Shown here: one piece after another, positions 38,288 through 48,586 of the stretch
Layout: every line of letters starts with the position of its first letter
How positions within the stretch are numbered: position 1 is the first letter of the stretch
Assembly: GCF_002005445.1 (NCBI RefSeq)
Contig: NZ_CP014692.1
Coordinates: forward strand, 2,852,501-2,916,500
DNA length: 64,000 bases
Origin: Acetobacter aceti
GTDB taxonomy: Bacteria; Pseudomonadota; Alphaproteobacteria; Acetobacterales; Acetobacteraceae
Reading direction: 5' to 3'
The notes under the pieces: model-generated
Databases searched by the model: none
What the model was told of the DNA's origin: nothing
Seen by the model: the letters and a program-made list of their open reading frames with translations, nothing else
Program-made: the position numbers and the translations under genes

Positions 38288-39004
38288 TTAATCCGACGAC
38301 TGGAGGGTAAAACCTGCCCCCCGAATACTGTGAATCAAGGTCTGCTCCCCGGATGCATCCACCTTGCGCCGCAACTTTCCGATATGCACATCAACCAGAT
38401 TGGTCTGCGGCGTGAACCGATAGTTCCAGACCTCTTCCAGCAACATGGCTCGTGTCAGAATCTGTCCCGGACGACGCATCAGATATTCCAGCAGGCGGAA
38501 CTCCCTCGGCAGCAATTCTATTTCACGATCGTCACGCTTCACTTTTCGATCAATCAGATCCATCACAAGCGGACCGACACGCAGAACGGTCTGACGCGTA
38601 TCATCCGGGCGACGCAGAAGGGCCTCAATCCGGGCAATCAGTTCCACCATGGCAAAAGGCTTAGTCAGGTAATCATCACCACCAGCCTTGAGACCACTCA
38701 CTCTGTCATCAACGGCGCCAAGAGCGGACAGAACCAGCACAGGCGTACGACCGCCATTCTGTCTGACCGTCTCGATCAGCGAGAGACCATCCAGTTCAGG
38801 TAGCATACGGTCAACGATCATGACATTATACTGCCCGGTGAGCGCCTGCTCCAGCCCTATGCCGCCCGTCTCCGCCACGGCCACGAAAAAACCACGACTT
38901 TTCAGTTCTGCCGAAATTTCCTCAGCAATATCCGCATCGTCCTCAACAAGGAGAACCCGGATTTCTTCGGCGCCATCAAGTGATGCACTGTTCATATCTG
39001 TCAT
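38288..39004 (-). CDS. OmpR/PhoB-family response regulator
   Basis: A 238-residue regulator. The receiver domain has V-E-D-D-A-D and the phospho-acceptor in M-I-V-D-R-M-L-P; the C-terminal winged helix has L-P-R-E-F-R-L-L-E-Y-L-M-R-R-P-G-Q and V-D-V-H-I-G-K-L-R-R-K. It pairs with the kinase downstream. The regulon is unknown. Confidence 0.94.
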   Translation of the reverse strand: MTDMNSASLDGAEEIRVLLVEDDADIAEEISAELKSRGFFVAVAETGGIGLEQALTGQYNVMIVDRMLPELDGLSLIETVRQNGGRTPVLVLSALGAVDDRVSGLKAGGDDYLTKPFAMVELIARIEALLRRPDDTRQTVLRVGPLVMDLIDRKVKRDDREIELLPREFRLLEYLMRRPGQILTRAMLLEEVWNYRFTPQTNLVDVHIGKLRRKVDASGEQTLIHSIRGAGFTLQSSD

Positions 39005-39285
39005 CCCTCACCGATGCCCTGCGCTTACTGACTCTGGCCAGTAAAATTCTTTTCAGAATCAATCCATGCACTCCAAAGTTTCCTCTCCCGCAAAAAAGAA
39101 CCTCTAAAGCCACTGCCATCAGCACAGATTTTTATATCGGTGGCAAATCAACATCATGAATACCCGATAGATATCACAATACAGACGGGAGCAGTCTGCC
39201 TGTAAAAACGTCCGTCAAACGCCCTTCCCTCCTGTTCATGGTTGAGCAGGACATTCCCTGTCCTGTCAGGATGATCGGCACGTTT

Positions 39286-40149
39286 TCAAAGCGACGAGGC
39301 AGAAAATGTATTACATTGCCCGATATCGCCTGCGCTGAGGCCCCGACGAAACCACGTAACACGCTGGGCGGAAGTGCCATGGGTAAAGCTGTCCGGAACG
39401 ACATAGCCCTGCGTTTCTTTCTGAAGTCTGTCGTCACCGACAGCGGCCGCCGCATTCAGACCGGACTCCACATCACCGCTTTCCAGAATATTTTTGGCGT
39501 CGTTGGCCCGCTTCGCCCACACGCCCGCAAAACAGTCCGCCTGGAGTTCGAGACGGACAGATTGGCCATTCTTACCTTGCAGACTGGTCCCATGCCGTCC
39601 ATCCATCTCCTGCATGATACCCAGTTGATTCTGCACATGATGCCCGACCTCGTGCGCCACGACATAAGCCCGAGCAAAATCGCCTCCCGCCCCCAGCCGA
39701 CCCTGAAGTTCCTTGAAGAAACCAAGATCGAGATAAATTTTCTGGTCAACAGGGCAATAGAACGGGCCAGTCGACGTCTGTGCATAGCCACACGCCGAGT
39801 TCGTGCCGCCTGTGAAAAGCCTCAGATGCGGCGCGTGATAGGTCTTTCCCATCTGCGCGAAATAGCTCGTCCACACGTCTTCCGTAGAGGCGAGAACCCG
39901 GGCAATAAACCGCTTCTGGGCATCATCGACCGGTGACGGCGCCTGAGCCACGGTCTGACTGGTCGTGGATGGCGCGGCTCCACCCTCCAGAAGATTAAGC
40001 ACAATCTGCGGATCAACGCCGAAATAAAGCGCTCCAAGGATCAGAACTATCCCGCCAATGCCACCGATACGGAGCGGCGCCCGACTGCCACCGCCGGAAC
40101 CGCGTACGTCCTCAATATTGGTACTTTCGCGTTCATCATCCATGCGCAT
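39286..40149 (-). CDS. ypfJ: Neutral zinc metallopeptidase, YpfJ family
   Basis: A 287-residue membrane-anchored metallopeptidase of the YpfJ family. A single hydrophobic segment near residues 27-45 follows a charged N-terminus. The catalytic domain has H-E-V-G-H-H-V-Q-N-Q (HExxH) and L-E-L-Q-A-D-C-F-A-G-V-W, supplying the third ligand, plus F-Y-C-P-V-D-Q-K-I-Y-L-D. The substrate is unknown. Start choices are ATG 40149 or 40143. Confidence 0.9.
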   Translation of the reverse strand: MRMDDERESTNIEDVRGSGGGSRAPLRIGGIGGIVLILGALYFGVDPQIVLNLLEGGAAPSTTSQTVAQAPSPVDDAQKRFIARVLASTEDVWTSYFAQMGKTYHAPHLRLFTGGTNSACGYAQTSTGPFYCPVDQKIYLDLGFFKELQGRLGAGGDFARAYVVAHEVGHHVQNQLGIMQEMDGRHGTSLQGKNGQSVRLELQADCFAGVWAKRANDAKNILESGDVESGLNAAAAVGDDRLQKETQGYVVPDSFTHGTSAQRVTWFRRGLSAGDIGQCNTFSASSL

Positions 40150-40155
40150 GGACAC

Positions 40156-40471
40156 AGGCTCCGTCGTACAAGTTTCACTTTCTTCGTATCACTTATCAAC
40201 GTTCTTGAGAAAAGATGGTTACCGAAGTTCCCTACCACTCCATGGTGCAGCGACTTACATGCTGAAACAGCCATATTCCGTTGCCTTTATTGACTGCCGC
40301 AAATTAGAAATTCTGCTTCTCATGCAACACACACCTATTTTTGTCGTATCGTCTACCACGTTGAATAAACACCGACCTCAAAATATACTTGATTTTATTT
40401 CCATCTCCATAACTTACGATATACTAAAATATTTACCTTACGCCATAAAATATCTCCAATACCGGACGGAA
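40156..40471. other. Intergenic region upstream of the adhesin remnant
   Basis: No gene is supported. The sequence grows AT-rich from 40290 to 40470, unlike the surrounding chromosome, which suggests degraded foreign DNA. Confidence 0.45.
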
Positions 40472-40850
40472 TATGACAAATTATCTTAACCTCCGGTATA
40501 ACCTCATCCAATAAGACCGTCGCCAGTGGCGACACCGTAATGGTCGCCACTGGCGGGATTTTGAACAGTGTAACCATTGAATCCGGCGGTATTGTTATCG
40601 ACAGCGGCAGCCTCGTTTCCATCGATTTTCATGATATCGGAAACGATATCACTGTCGAAAATGGAAACTCAGCAGTCAAATGGCGAGGAACCATTGACGG
40701 CATTACCGCGAGCATTGGCGGGACACTTCTGACTGTGTCACAAACGCCGAATACGAAAATGCTGTCGGGTCAATCGCGACCACCAGTGATGCAACAAGCA
40801 TCACGTATGATCCATCGGGCATGAGTAAGGTAATAACAGGAGGTTCAAGG
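40472..40850 (+). pseudogene. Decayed autotransporter/adhesin-like passenger fragment
   Basis: A short frame beginning M-T-N-Y-L needs a frameshift near 40490 to enter T-S-G-I-T-S-S-N-K-T-V-A-S-G-D-T-V and then V-A-T-G-G-I-L-N-S-V-T-I-E-S-G-G, the beta-roll repeat of AIDA/Hint-type surface adhesins. A second frameshift near 40735 restores N-A-E-Y-E-N-A-V. No beta-barrel or anchor follows, so the gene is a 5' remnant. Confidence 0.6.
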
Positions 40851-40920
40851 CGACAAAACTGACGTTCTACCCACCCTTTTATCTCCGCGTATCCCAGAGA
40901 ACACGAAACAGATATATCCC

Positions 40921-40948
40921 CTTGCATTCCGGTTTTCAGACCCCATAT
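40921..40948 (+). promoter_or_regulatory. Heat-shock (sigma-32) promoter of clpB
   Basis: CTTGCAT at 40921-40927 and CCCCATAT at 40941-40948, separated by 13 bases, match the RpoH consensus (CTTGAAA, then CCCCATNT). The transcript would start about 90 bases before the clpB ATG at 41046. Confidence 0.78.
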
Positions 40949-41045
40949 CCTCTAGCAAGATCAAGACCATGGCCGCGCCGCCTCCTTGAGGGGCGCCCTC
41001 CCATGGCCCTGACCGTCGCCTCACTTCAAAGGGACACACAGGAAT

Positions 41046-43652
41046 ATGGATATCCAGAAATTCACCGAACGGAGCCGCGGCTTTCTTCAGGCTGCACAGA
41101 CGATCGCGCTCCGTGAATACAACCAGCAACTCACACCCGAGCATCTGCTCAAGGCGATGCTGGACGATAATGAAGGCGCGGCTTCCTCACTCATCAAGGC
41201 AGCAGGCGGCAACCCTGTCGGCGCGCTGGCGGCGGTGGAACAGGCGCTTGCAAAACTGCCGAAAGTACAGGGCGGTGGAGCCGGTCAGCCGCAGGCGACA
41301 CCGGATCTCGTGCGTCTGCTCGACAACGCCGAACAGACAGCACAGAAGGCCAATGATTCCTTCGTCGCGCAGGACCGGCTTCTGGTCGCCATCGCAGCGT
41401 CTGACACAGCGGCTGGCCGTGCGCTCAAAGACAACGGAGCTTCTGCTGACGCTCTTGAAAAAGCCGTCGCGACCATCCGCAAAGGCCGCACCGTAACAGG
41501 TGAGAACGCCGAGGCCGGCTTCGACGCGCTGAAGAAATACGCCCGCGACGTGACCGCCGTGGCGCTGGCGGGCAAGCTCGACCCGGTGATTGGCCGTGAC
41601 GAGGAAATCCGCCGCGCCATTCAGGTTCTCGCACGCCGCAGCAAGAACAACCCCGTCCTGATCGGTGAGCCGGGCGTCGGCAAGACCGCCATCGTGGAAG
41701 GTCTGGCCCAGCGTATCGTCAACGGTGACGTGCCGGAAGCTCTTCGTAACAAGAAGCTGCTTTCGCTCGACATGGGCGCGCTGATCGCCGGTGCGAAATA
41801 TCGCGGTGAGTTTGAGGAACGCCTGAAGGCCGTTCTCAAGGAAATCGAGTCCGCCGAAGGGCAGGTCATCCTGTTCATCGACGAGATGCATACGCTTGTC
41901 GGCGCGGGTCGCTCCGATGGCGCGATGGATGCGTCGAACCTCATCAAGCCCGAACTCGCACGCGGCACGCTGCATTGTATCGGCGCCACGACGCTCGACG
42001 AATATCGCAAATACATCGAGAAGGACGCGGCGCTTGCCCGTCGTTTCCAGCCGGTGTTCGTGGGCGAACCTTCGGTGGCCGACACGATCTCGATCCTGCG
42101 CGGCATCAAGGAGAAGTACGAGCTTCACCATGGTATCCGCATTGCTGACGGCGCGCTGGTCGCCGCCGCCACACTGTCGAACCGCTACATCACCGATCGC
42201 TTCCTGCCTGACAAGGCCATCGATCTGATCGATGAAGCCTCCAGCCGCCTTCGGATGCAGATCGACAGCAAGCCGGAAGAACTCGACGAACTGGATCGTC
42301 GTGTCATCCAGCTCAAAATCGAGCGTGAGGCGCTGCGCAAGGAGGATGACTCCGCCAGCCGCGAGCGTCTTGAAAAGGTCGATGCCGAACTGGCCGAGCT
42401 GGAAGAAAAATCCGACGCTCTGAATACCGCCTGGCATGCGGAAAAGGATCGGGTCAACGCCGTTCAGAAGCTCAAGGAGCAACTGGACGAGGCCCGGTCA
42501 CAGGTCGAAGTCGCACAGCGTAAGGGCGATCTGGGTCGCGCTTCCGAGCTGATGTACAGCACCATTCCACAACTGGAAGCCAAGATCACCGAGGCGCAGA
42601 GCGAGGAGCAGACCAACTCGGCCAACGACCTGGTTTCAAAGGCGGTCACCGAGCAGAGCATCGCCTCGGTCGTGTCCCGCTGGACCGGTATCCCTGTGGA
42701 TCGCATGGTCGAAGGCGAACGCGCCAAGCTGCTCCGCATGGAGGACGAACTGAGACGTCGTGTCGTCGGTCAGGAGCCTGCGCTCAAGGCCGTGGCCAAT
42801 GCCGTCCGTCGTGCCCGCGCCGGATTGCAGGACCCGAACCGTCCGATCGGTTCGTTCCTGTTCCTCGGCCCGACCGGCGTCGGCAAGACCGAACTGACAA
42901 AGGCGCTCGCCGAATTCCTGTTCGACGACGAAAAGGCTCTGCTCCGTGTCGACATGAGCGAGTTCATGGAGAAGCACTCCGTGGCCCGTCTGGTCGGCGC
43001 GCCTCCGGGTTATGTCGGCTACGAGGAAGGCGGTGTGCTGACCGAGGCCGTGCGGCGTCGTCCGTATCAGGTCATCCTGTTCGACGAGGTAGAGAAGGCC
43101 CATCCGGATGTCTTCAACATCCTGCTTCAGGTGCTTGATGACGGTCGCCTGACCGATGGTCAGGGTCGCACCGTGGACTTCCGCAACACGCTGATCGTGC
43201 TGACCAGTAACCTCGGCTCCGATGTTCTGGCCAACCAGCCGGATGGCGAAACCACCGACATGGTGCAGGCGCAGGTCATGGAAGTCGTGCGTGCGCACTT
43301 CCGGCCCGAGTTCCTGAACCGTCTGGATGAGATCGTCCTGTTCTCGCGGTTGCAGAAGAAGGACATGGCGCGGATCGTGGATATCCAGATCGCCCGTCTC
43401 CAGTCACTGCTGACCGACCGGAACATCGTGATCAAGCTGGACGATCTTGCCGACCTGTGGCTCGCGAACGAAGGCTACGATCCGGTTTACGGCGCCCGTC
43501 CGCTCAAGAGGGTGGTGCAGCGCACCTTGCAGAACCCGCTCGCGGAACTGCTGCTCGAAGGCGCGATTCACGATGGCGAAGAGGTGAAGGTCTCGGCCAA
43601 CGGCGACGGTCTGATCATCAACGGTCGCGAGGCGGCAACGGTTCTCGCCTGA
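41046..43652 (+). CDS. clpB: Disaggregase ClpB
   Basis: An 868-residue AAA+ disaggregase. The N-terminal Clp repeat domain begins [14 protein letters not shown]-1 has G-E-P-G-V-G-K-T-A and [19 protein letters not shown]; a ~120-residue coiled-coil middle domain (residues ~410-525) marks ClpB rather than ClpA; AAA-2 has G-P-T-G-V-G-K-T-E and G-Y-V-G-Y-E-E-G-G. It rescues aggregated proteins with DnaK after heat stress. The promoter at 40921-40948 and the terminator at 43676-43705 make it a single-gene unit. Confidence 0.97.
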   Translation: MDIQKFTERSRGFLQAAQTIALREYNQQLTPEHLLKAMLDDNEGAASSLIKAAGGNPVGALAAVEQALAKLPKVQGGGAGQPQATPDLVRLLDNAEQTAQKANDSFVAQDRLLVAIAASDTAAGRALKDNGASADALEKAVATIRKGRTVTGENAEAGFDALKKYARDVTAVALAGKLDPVIGRDEEIRRAIQVLARRSKNNPVLIGEPGVGKTAIVEGLAQRIVNGDVPEALRNKKLLSLDMGALIAGAKYRGEFEERLKAVLKEIESAEGQVILFIDEMHTLVGAGRSDGAMDASNLIKPELARGTLHCIGATTLDEYRKYIEKDAALARRFQPVFVGEPSVADTISILRGIKEKYELHHGIRIADGALVAAATLSNRYITDRFLPDKAIDLIDEASSRLRMQIDSKPEELDELDRRVIQLKIEREALRKEDDSASRERLEKVDAELAELEEKSDALNTAWHAEKDRVNAVQKLKEQLDEARSQVEVAQRKGDLGRASELMYSTIPQLEAKITEAQSEEQTNSANDLVSKAVTEQSIASVVSRWTGIPVDRMVEGERAKLLRMEDELRRRVVGQEPALKAVANAVRRARAGLQDPNRPIGSFLFLGPTGVGKTELTKALAEFLFDDEKALLRVDMSEFMEKHSVARLVGAPPGYVGYEEGGVLTEAVRRRPYQVILFDEVEKAHPDVFNILLQVLDDGRLTDGQGRTVDFRNTLIVLTSNLGSDVLANQPDGETTDMVQAQVMEVVRAHFRPEFLNRLDEIVLFSRLQKKDMARIVDIQIARLQSLLTDRNIVIKLDDLADLWLANEGYDPVYGARPLKRVVQRTLQNPLAELLLEGAIHDGEEVKVSANGDGLIINGREAATVLA

Positions 43653-43675
43653 TCGTCCCGTTGAGTGACATCATG

Positions 43676-43705
43676 AAAAAGGCTCCCGTTTTCGGGGGCC
43701 TTTTT
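43676..43705 (+). terminator. Rho-independent terminator of clpB
   Basis: A 12-bp stem (43676-43687 with 43694-43705, one G-T pair) with a 6-base loop; the 3' arm ends in a T-run. It lies 24 bases after the clpB stop. Confidence 0.85.
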
Positions 43706-43834
43706 CTTTTGGGGGAACAGGCAGGTCTTGTAAAACCTGTGCATTGGGAACTGCACCTCTCATCGGTCCCTTGCGTCTTCGTCCGCAGTCTGGGAAACCG
43801 ACCTCCTTTATAGGCGCGACAGGAACTCCTTTTC

Positions 43835-44209
43835 ATGATCGAACACTATACGGATCACGCTGCGAACGAACGCACTTTTCTCGCATGGATACGCACGGCT
43901 CTGGCGCTGGTCGCTTTTGGCTGCGTTCTCGCAAAATTCGATCTGTTCCTGCGTCTTCTGGCAGCCCAGCATGCCGTGTCCGTCCATCAGTCCTTCACGT
44001 CCACCTCGCAGATGGGTATTCTTACGGTTCTGACCGGCATTCTGCTGCTTCCGGTTTCTTACTGGCGTTTCCGCAAGGTGAGGACGGCGCTGAATGAAAC
44101 GAAAGCCATGGATATTGCGCTGGCAAAGATCGAAGGCATCCTCACCATTGTCCTGATCGCCCTCTGTCTGGCCGTGTTCGCCGTGCTGCTGCCGGCTGTT
44201 ACTGGCTGA
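43835..44209 (+). CDS. DUF202 family membrane protein
   Basis: A 124-residue protein with three transmembrane helices (about 18-38, 58-76 and 100-120). It opens with D-H-A-A-N-E-R-T-F-L-A-W-I-R-T-A-L-A, the DUF202 signature. The function of the family (YidH-like) is not established. It converges on the acetoin reductase gene. Confidence 0.88.
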   Translation: MIEHYTDHAANERTFLAWIRTALALVAFGCVLAKFDLFLRLLAAQHAVSVHQSFTSTSQMGILTVLTGILLLPVSYWRFRKVRTALNETKAMDIALAKIEGILTIVLIALCLAVFAVLLPAVTG

Positions 44210-44235
44210 CAGCCGCCTCTCTTTCCGGAACATGG

Positions 44236-45015
44236 TCATCGATAGACCATTCCTCCATCGATCAGAATCGCCTGCCCCGTCACGTAATCGGAATCCGGTC
44301 CGGCAAGATAGGACACGAGCGCCGCGACATCGTCAGGTGTCTCCGGACGGCCAAGCGCTATGCCTTCAACATACTTATTGAAGGTCGCTCCTTTTTCGGC
44401 CCCTGTGAGTTCTGCGAACAGACTGTCGATTTCGACCCACATGTCGGTTCCGACAACGCCGGGACAATAGGCGTTCACGGTAATCCCCTTGCTGGCATAT
44501 TCCTTGGCCGCTGCCTGGGTCAGTCCCCTCACCGCGAATTTCGTCGAGGAGTAGACCCCCAGCAGCGCGTATCCCTCATGACCGGCAATCGAGCAGGCGT
44601 TGATGATCTTTCCTTTCTGCTGCCGCATCATGAAGCGGTCCGCCGCCGCCTGAATGCCCCACAGGACACCCTGCACATTGATACGATAAATCCGCTCGAC
44701 ATCTTCCGGTGTAACGGTGGCGATCGATTTCACCTGCGCAATGCCGGCATTGTTGATCATGACGTCAAAGCCGCCCAGCGTCTGATCAGCATGGTCCACG
44801 GCGGCCCGGACCTGCTCCCTGTCTCCGATATCCGCGCTGAAAGTGGTGCAGGTTCCACCCTGTTCCTGAATTTCCCTGGCCACTCCATCAAGCGCTTCCC
44901 GCTTGATATCGACCAGAGCGACGGCAAAACCGTCACGCACCAGACGAAGGGCAATGCCCCGACCAATTCCCTGTGCCGCCCCTGTCACCAGTGCGACTTT
45001 TTTTGATGCTGTCAT
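44236..45015 (-). CDS. budC: Short-chain dehydrogenase, acetoin/diacetyl reductase-like
   Basis: A 259-residue classical SDR. The NAD(P) motif is [14 protein letters not shown] follows; the catalytic tetrad includes Ser (A-C-S-I-A-G-H-E-G) and [14 protein letters not shown] and the C-terminal [10 protein letters not shown] match BudC-type 2,3-butanediol dehydrogenases. It interconverts diacetyl, acetoin and 2,3-butanediol; stereospecificity cannot be read. ATG 45015 is the family-like start. Confidence 0.88.
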   Translation of the reverse strand: MTASKKVALVTGAAQGIGRGIALRLVRDGFAVALVDIKREALDGVAREIQEQGGTCTTFSADIGDREQVRAAVDHADQTLGGFDVMINNAGIAQVKSIATVTPEDVERIYRINVQGVLWGIQAAADRFMMRQQKGKIINACSIAGHEGYALLGVYSSTKFAVRGLTQAAAKEYASKGITVNAYCPGVVGTDMWVEIDSLFAELTGAEKGATFNKYVEGIALGRPETPDDVAALVSYLAGPDSDYVTGQAILIDGGMVYR

Positions 45016-45483
45016 GCTGAACTCTCTCCCTGGACATCGGCTCTGGCCGCGCCCGGGGAGCACATCACGCCTGCATCTCCAATTACAAAATGAGCAATTT
45101 CAGGCTCTCCTCTTCGTGACAACACCCTGTCCATTCTGTCGCATAAACGCGACAGGACCGCAGGAGAGATCCGACTCCCAATCAGCGAAGAAGTTGTCAG
45201 AAGAAATTCATATAATCAGTCTGAAATGATTGCCGGATGAGCCGGCCTCTCACCTGCCTCCTTCCACACAACAGCTGAGCATTCGCCGAATGGAACCTCA
45301 TGCGGAAGCGTGAATTTACTCCGGAGCAGGGGAAAACGTTCCATGACGCCGCAGAAAGAAGAAATTCTCTGACATCACCTGGTTCACCATGAGATTGCCG
45401 GGCTCCGAAACGCTCGTCTTCGATCCTGGGAAACTTTTTCATTCCGCCTCGCGTTCAGAGACTGACGGAACGGAGTATTTCCC
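45016..45483. other. Intergenic region, no gene
   Basis: About 470 bases between the divergent budC and DUF1328 genes. No supported gene, repeat or terminator is visible; promoters for both must be here. Confidence 0.5.
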
Positions 45484-45651
45484 ATGGACCTTTTACGTTG
45501 GACCCTGATCTTTCTGGTCTTCGCCCTTATCGCGGCTGTTTTAGGTTTTTCCGGTATCGCCGCGAACTTTGCCTATATCGGCAAGATCCTGTTTTTCATC
45601 TTTATCGTCCTGTTCATCATCAGCTTCTTGTTCGGCCGCCGAAGGGTCTGA
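45484..45651 (+). CDS. DUF1328 small membrane protein
   Basis: A 55-residue protein with two transmembrane helices: M-D-L-L-R-W-T-L-I-F-L-V-F-A-L-I-A, then G-F-S-G-I-A-A and a second helix ending L-F-G-R-R-R-V. This is the full DUF1328 (YtjA-like) pattern; the function is unknown. Its 3' end overlaps the 3' end of dsbB on the opposite strand by 32 bases. Confidence 0.88.
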   Translation: MDLLRWTLIFLVFALIAAVLGFSGIAANFAYIGKILFFIFIVLFIISFLFGRRRV

Positions 45652-46153
45652 GCAGACAGGTTACCAGAAGAACCAGCACGATCAGGGCTGCCACTCCCTC
45701 CATCACGGTAAGGGAGATCGGCAGCCCATTAAAAATATAAGTCGGCATGTCGCATGGCTTGGCCGGACGTAACGGCATGGACGCCAGTCGTTCAGCCATC
45801 GTCGCGCCTGTCAGATGCGGCGACAGACATTCCGGCAGCGGGCTTTTCCAGAACTGCCACTCGACGCCCGCATGCACCACCACCAAAGCCAGATCGACCA
45901 GCAACATCGGTACGCCAAGCCACGCTGCGGTTCTGGCCCAGCGGCGGGGGGCGAGCAGACCGACAGCTCCGATCACCACCAGAAAACGCCATGGCCAGCG
46001 CTCCCACAAACACAGCGCGCAGGGGGCAATACCCAGCCCTTCCTGCACCCACCACACGAAAAGCAGGGCTGCGACCCCTGTCAGCACCAGCAGGAGACTG
46101 GGCAGACGCACGGTTCCGGGCGTCTGTTTATTGAAGATTCTGCGTCGTGGCAT
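45620..46153 (-). CDS. dsbB: Disulfide bond formation protein B
   Basis: A 177-residue, four-helix inner-membrane protein from the ATG at 46153 (an upstream ATG at 46195 is possible). Two periplasmic Cys pairs are present: C-A-L-C in A-P-C-A-L-C-L-W-E-R and the second pair in E-C-L-S...K-P-C-D. DsbB reoxidises DsbA and passes electrons to quinone. It follows otsA on the same strand but after ~85 bases. Confidence 0.9.
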   Translation of the reverse strand: MPRRRIFNKQTPGTVRLPSLLLVLTGVAALLFVWWVQEGLGIAPCALCLWERWPWRFLVVIGAVGLLAPRRWARTAAWLGVPMLLVDLALVVVHAGVEWQFWKSPLPECLSPHLTGATMAERLASMPLRPAKPCDMPTYIFNGLPISLTVMEGVAALIVLVLLVTCLLRPFGGRTRS

Positions 46154-46238
46154 CAGCACCATGCGCCAAGCTTTCTGTTCCACATGCAAGACCATGTGTT
46201 TTCGGGAAACGTGCCTATAGCAGCCCCCCGCAGGAATT

Positions 46239-47603
46239 TCACCCGGGGCCGGGCTTTCTGCTGCGATTCAGGGCTCTCAGGAAATCCCTGGCCCAGGAAC
46301 CGGCAGTCGTGTTCCTGATCTCCCCGTTCAGGGCATCCCAGCGGCGCTTCCGTTCTTCCTTCTTCATGGTCAGAGCGAGGTGCAGGGCATCTGCAATGGC
46401 GTCCGCATCATGGGGATTGACCAGCAACGCCTCATCCAGTTCAGGCGCAGCTCCGGCCAGATGGGACAGGACAAGCGCCCCGGGATTTTCCGGATTCTGC
46501 GCCGCCACATACTCCTTGGCGACAAGATTCATGCCGTCACGCAAAGGCGTGACAAGCGCCACATCGGCAAGACGATAGAAACCCGCCAGTGTCTGACGCG
46601 CAATCGGGCGAGTCAGATAACGGATCGGTGTCCAGTCATAGGCGGCAAAAGCACCGTTGATCCGCCCGATCGTTTCATCCAGCTGACGACGGAGAAGGCG
46701 ATACTCCTCGACCTCACCGCGTGAAACCGGAGCGACCTGAAGATAGGTCACATGGCGATGGTGTTCAGGATAGCGGATCAGCAGTTTTTCATAACCGAGA
46801 AACCGTTCTTCCAGCCCTTTCGAATAATCAAGCCGGTCCACACCGATGATCAGCGGTTCGTCATGAAGGCTTTCTCTCAGACGGCGAACCTCCGGTCCAT
46901 CGAAAGCCTCTCTCGCATCCTCGCTGAAGGAAATCGGATCAATGCCGATCGGACACGCCACCACCCGCGCAGGGTCGGTCATGCCTTCGACACGCAGACA
47001 CTCCCACAGGTTCTGGGCGTCCTCCTCGGTCTGAACGCCGATGAGATCATACGCCTTCATGTCGTCCAGAAGCGCGGATGCGGGGGGCAGAGCACGAAAA
47101 AGGCTCCAGGGCGGAAACGGGATATGCAGGAAGAAGCCGATGGCGGCTGTGACCCCGAGTTCCCGCAGCGCCTGCGCCAGCGGGAAGAGGTGATAATCAT
47201 GCACCCAGATGACATCATCGGATTTCAGCAGCGGCGCCAGAGTCCGGGCGAACATCCGGTTCACTTCAAGATACTGCAACCAGTCAGTTCTTGAGTAGTT
47301 CATCAGACCGAGCCGATAATGGCAGAGCGGCCACAGAATACCGTTCGAAAAGCTCTGATAATACCCGCGATGCTGCGCGTGGGTCAGTGGAACCGTGGCG
47401 TAGGTTACCGATCCATGCGTATCCAGGGACGGAACGGGATCCACGTCTGATTCCGCCTGCCGACCAGACCAGCCAAACCACAGGGTCTGCTGATCTTCAC
47501 GCAGGGCATCCGCCAGACCGACCGCGAGACCGCCTGCCGGTTTGTTCCTCTCCCGAGGGTCCGGCACGCGGTTGGAAACAATAACAAGGCGTCCCATCGT
47601 CAT
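46239..47603 (-). CDS. otsA: Trehalose-6-phosphate synthase
   Basis: A 454-residue GT20 enzyme making trehalose 6-phosphate from UDP-glucose and glucose 6-phosphate. Key regions: L-V-I-V-S-N-R-V, the G-G-L-A-V-G loop, W-V-H-D-Y-H-L-F, H-I-P-F-P-P, V-D-R-L-D-Y-S-K-G and the nucleotide-binding P-L-R-D-G-M-N-L-V-A-K-E. The ATG at 47603 overlaps the otsB stop (ATGA), so the two are coupled. Trehalose protects against osmotic and ethanol/acid stress. Confidence 0.95.
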   Translation of the reverse strand: MTMGRLVIVSNRVPDPRERNKPAGGLAVGLADALREDQQTLWFGWSGRQAESDVDPVPSLDTHGSVTYATVPLTHAQHRGYYQSFSNGILWPLCHYRLGLMNYSRTDWLQYLEVNRMFARTLAPLLKSDDVIWVHDYHLFPLAQALRELGVTAAIGFFLHIPFPPWSLFRALPPASALLDDMKAYDLIGVQTEEDAQNLWECLRVEGMTDPARVVACPIGIDPISFSEDAREAFDGPEVRRLRESLHDEPLIIGVDRLDYSKGLEERFLGYEKLLIRYPEHHRHVTYLQVAPVSRGEVEEYRLLRRQLDETIGRINGAFAAYDWTPIRYLTRPIARQTLAGFYRLADVALVTPLRDGMNLVAKEYVAAQNPENPGALVLSHLAGAAPELDEALLVNPHDADAIADALHLALTMKKEERKRRWDALNGEIRNTTAGSWARDFLRALNRSRKPGPG

Positions 47604-48376
47604 GCCCCGTGACCCACGGAATGGTCTTCGTTCGGGGAAGGAACCAGAGAATTCAGCCAACCCCGAAAAACTGATGGCGTAGGGAAATCGACAGGAATGC
47701 GCAGACCGGCTCCGCCCAGACGAATAGCCGCCTTGATGGCGTCCTCGTCAGTGACGTCGTCTCCGACAAACACAGGCCTGCGACCGACGAAGGGCGCATT
47801 TTCCATGAGCAGATTGACAGCGTAGCCCTTATCAACGCCGAAAGGCCGGACTTCCCACGCCATTTTCGCGGCCTGAACATGGAATCTGCCGTCTTCTTCC
47901 TTCACCCACGCCTCTGCCGCCTTCCGGAGCAGCGCCTCCGTTTCCGGCGCTCCCCGATAATGCAGAACGAAGCCGCCGACCTTTCGTTCCAGCCGCGTAC
48001 CCGGCAGGGACGCCACCAGCTCCTGCGCCTCGACAACCCATTGACTGGGAACGGAGGGCAGAGCCGCGCGCTCGATGGGGCCGCCAGGACGGTGACGAAT
48101 GGCGATGCCGTGCTCTCCGGCGACAGCGAACGGCACGTCGCCCAGAAAAGCATCAATCTGGTCGACGGACCGCCCGGATATGATCGCCAGAGCGTCTCCC
48201 GTCGCCTCCCGCAGGGCGAGCAGCGTCTCCTTCAGGCCCGGAGGCACGACCACCGCGTCGGGACTGGCTGCAATATCGACAAGAGTGCCATCGAAATCGA
48301 AAAGAAACGCCACCCGACCGAGAGGCATATTATTCCGTGTCAGTTTGACAGTGGAAACCTGAGGAGCTGAAGTCAT
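47600..48376 (-). CDS. otsB: Trehalose-6-phosphate phosphatase
   Basis: A 258-residue HAD-superfamily phosphatase with the nucleophile motif F-D-F-D-G-T-L-V, I-I-S-G-R, the cap domain, and the final F-V-G-D-D-V-T-D-E-D. It releases trehalose from the otsA product. ATG 48376 is preferred over GTG 48391. It is the first gene of otsBA; no EcfG-type promoter was found upstream. Confidence 0.94.
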   Translation of the reverse strand: MTSAPQVSTVKLTRNNMPLGRVAFLFDFDGTLVDIAASPDAVVVPPGLKETLLALREATGDALAIISGRSVDQIDAFLGDVPFAVAGEHGIAIRHRPGGPIERAALPSVPSQWVVEAQELVASLPGTRLERKVGGFVLHYRGAPETEALLRKAAEAWVKEEDGRFHVQAAKMAWEVRPFGVDKGYAVNLLMENAPFVGRRPVFVGDDVTDEDAIKAAIRLGGAGLRIPVDFPTPSVFRGWLNSLVPSPNEDHSVGHGA

Positions 48377-48586
48377 GTCTGAAGCACTCACGACAAAATG
48401 CCTTCCCTGCTCGCCTGTTCAGCCCGCACCAGCCCGGATCATTCCGGAGAGCGGCGCATACAGGGCGTTACAATGATGTGGACGCTGGCTGCTGCGGTGA
48501 AGTTCTGTTTCACCACAGCTTCCCGGGCATTACCATAGGCAGCCGAGAGCCCCTGCTCCGCTTCCCGCTCCTGACAAAACCCAACC

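Noticed and set aside
41187..42482. 431-codon open frame opposite clpB
   Set aside because: It is fully contained in clpB and has no family resemblance.
45197..45442. 81-codon minus-strand frame between budC and the DUF1328 gene
   Set aside because: It has no ribosome binding site, no family pattern and no conserved-looking composition.
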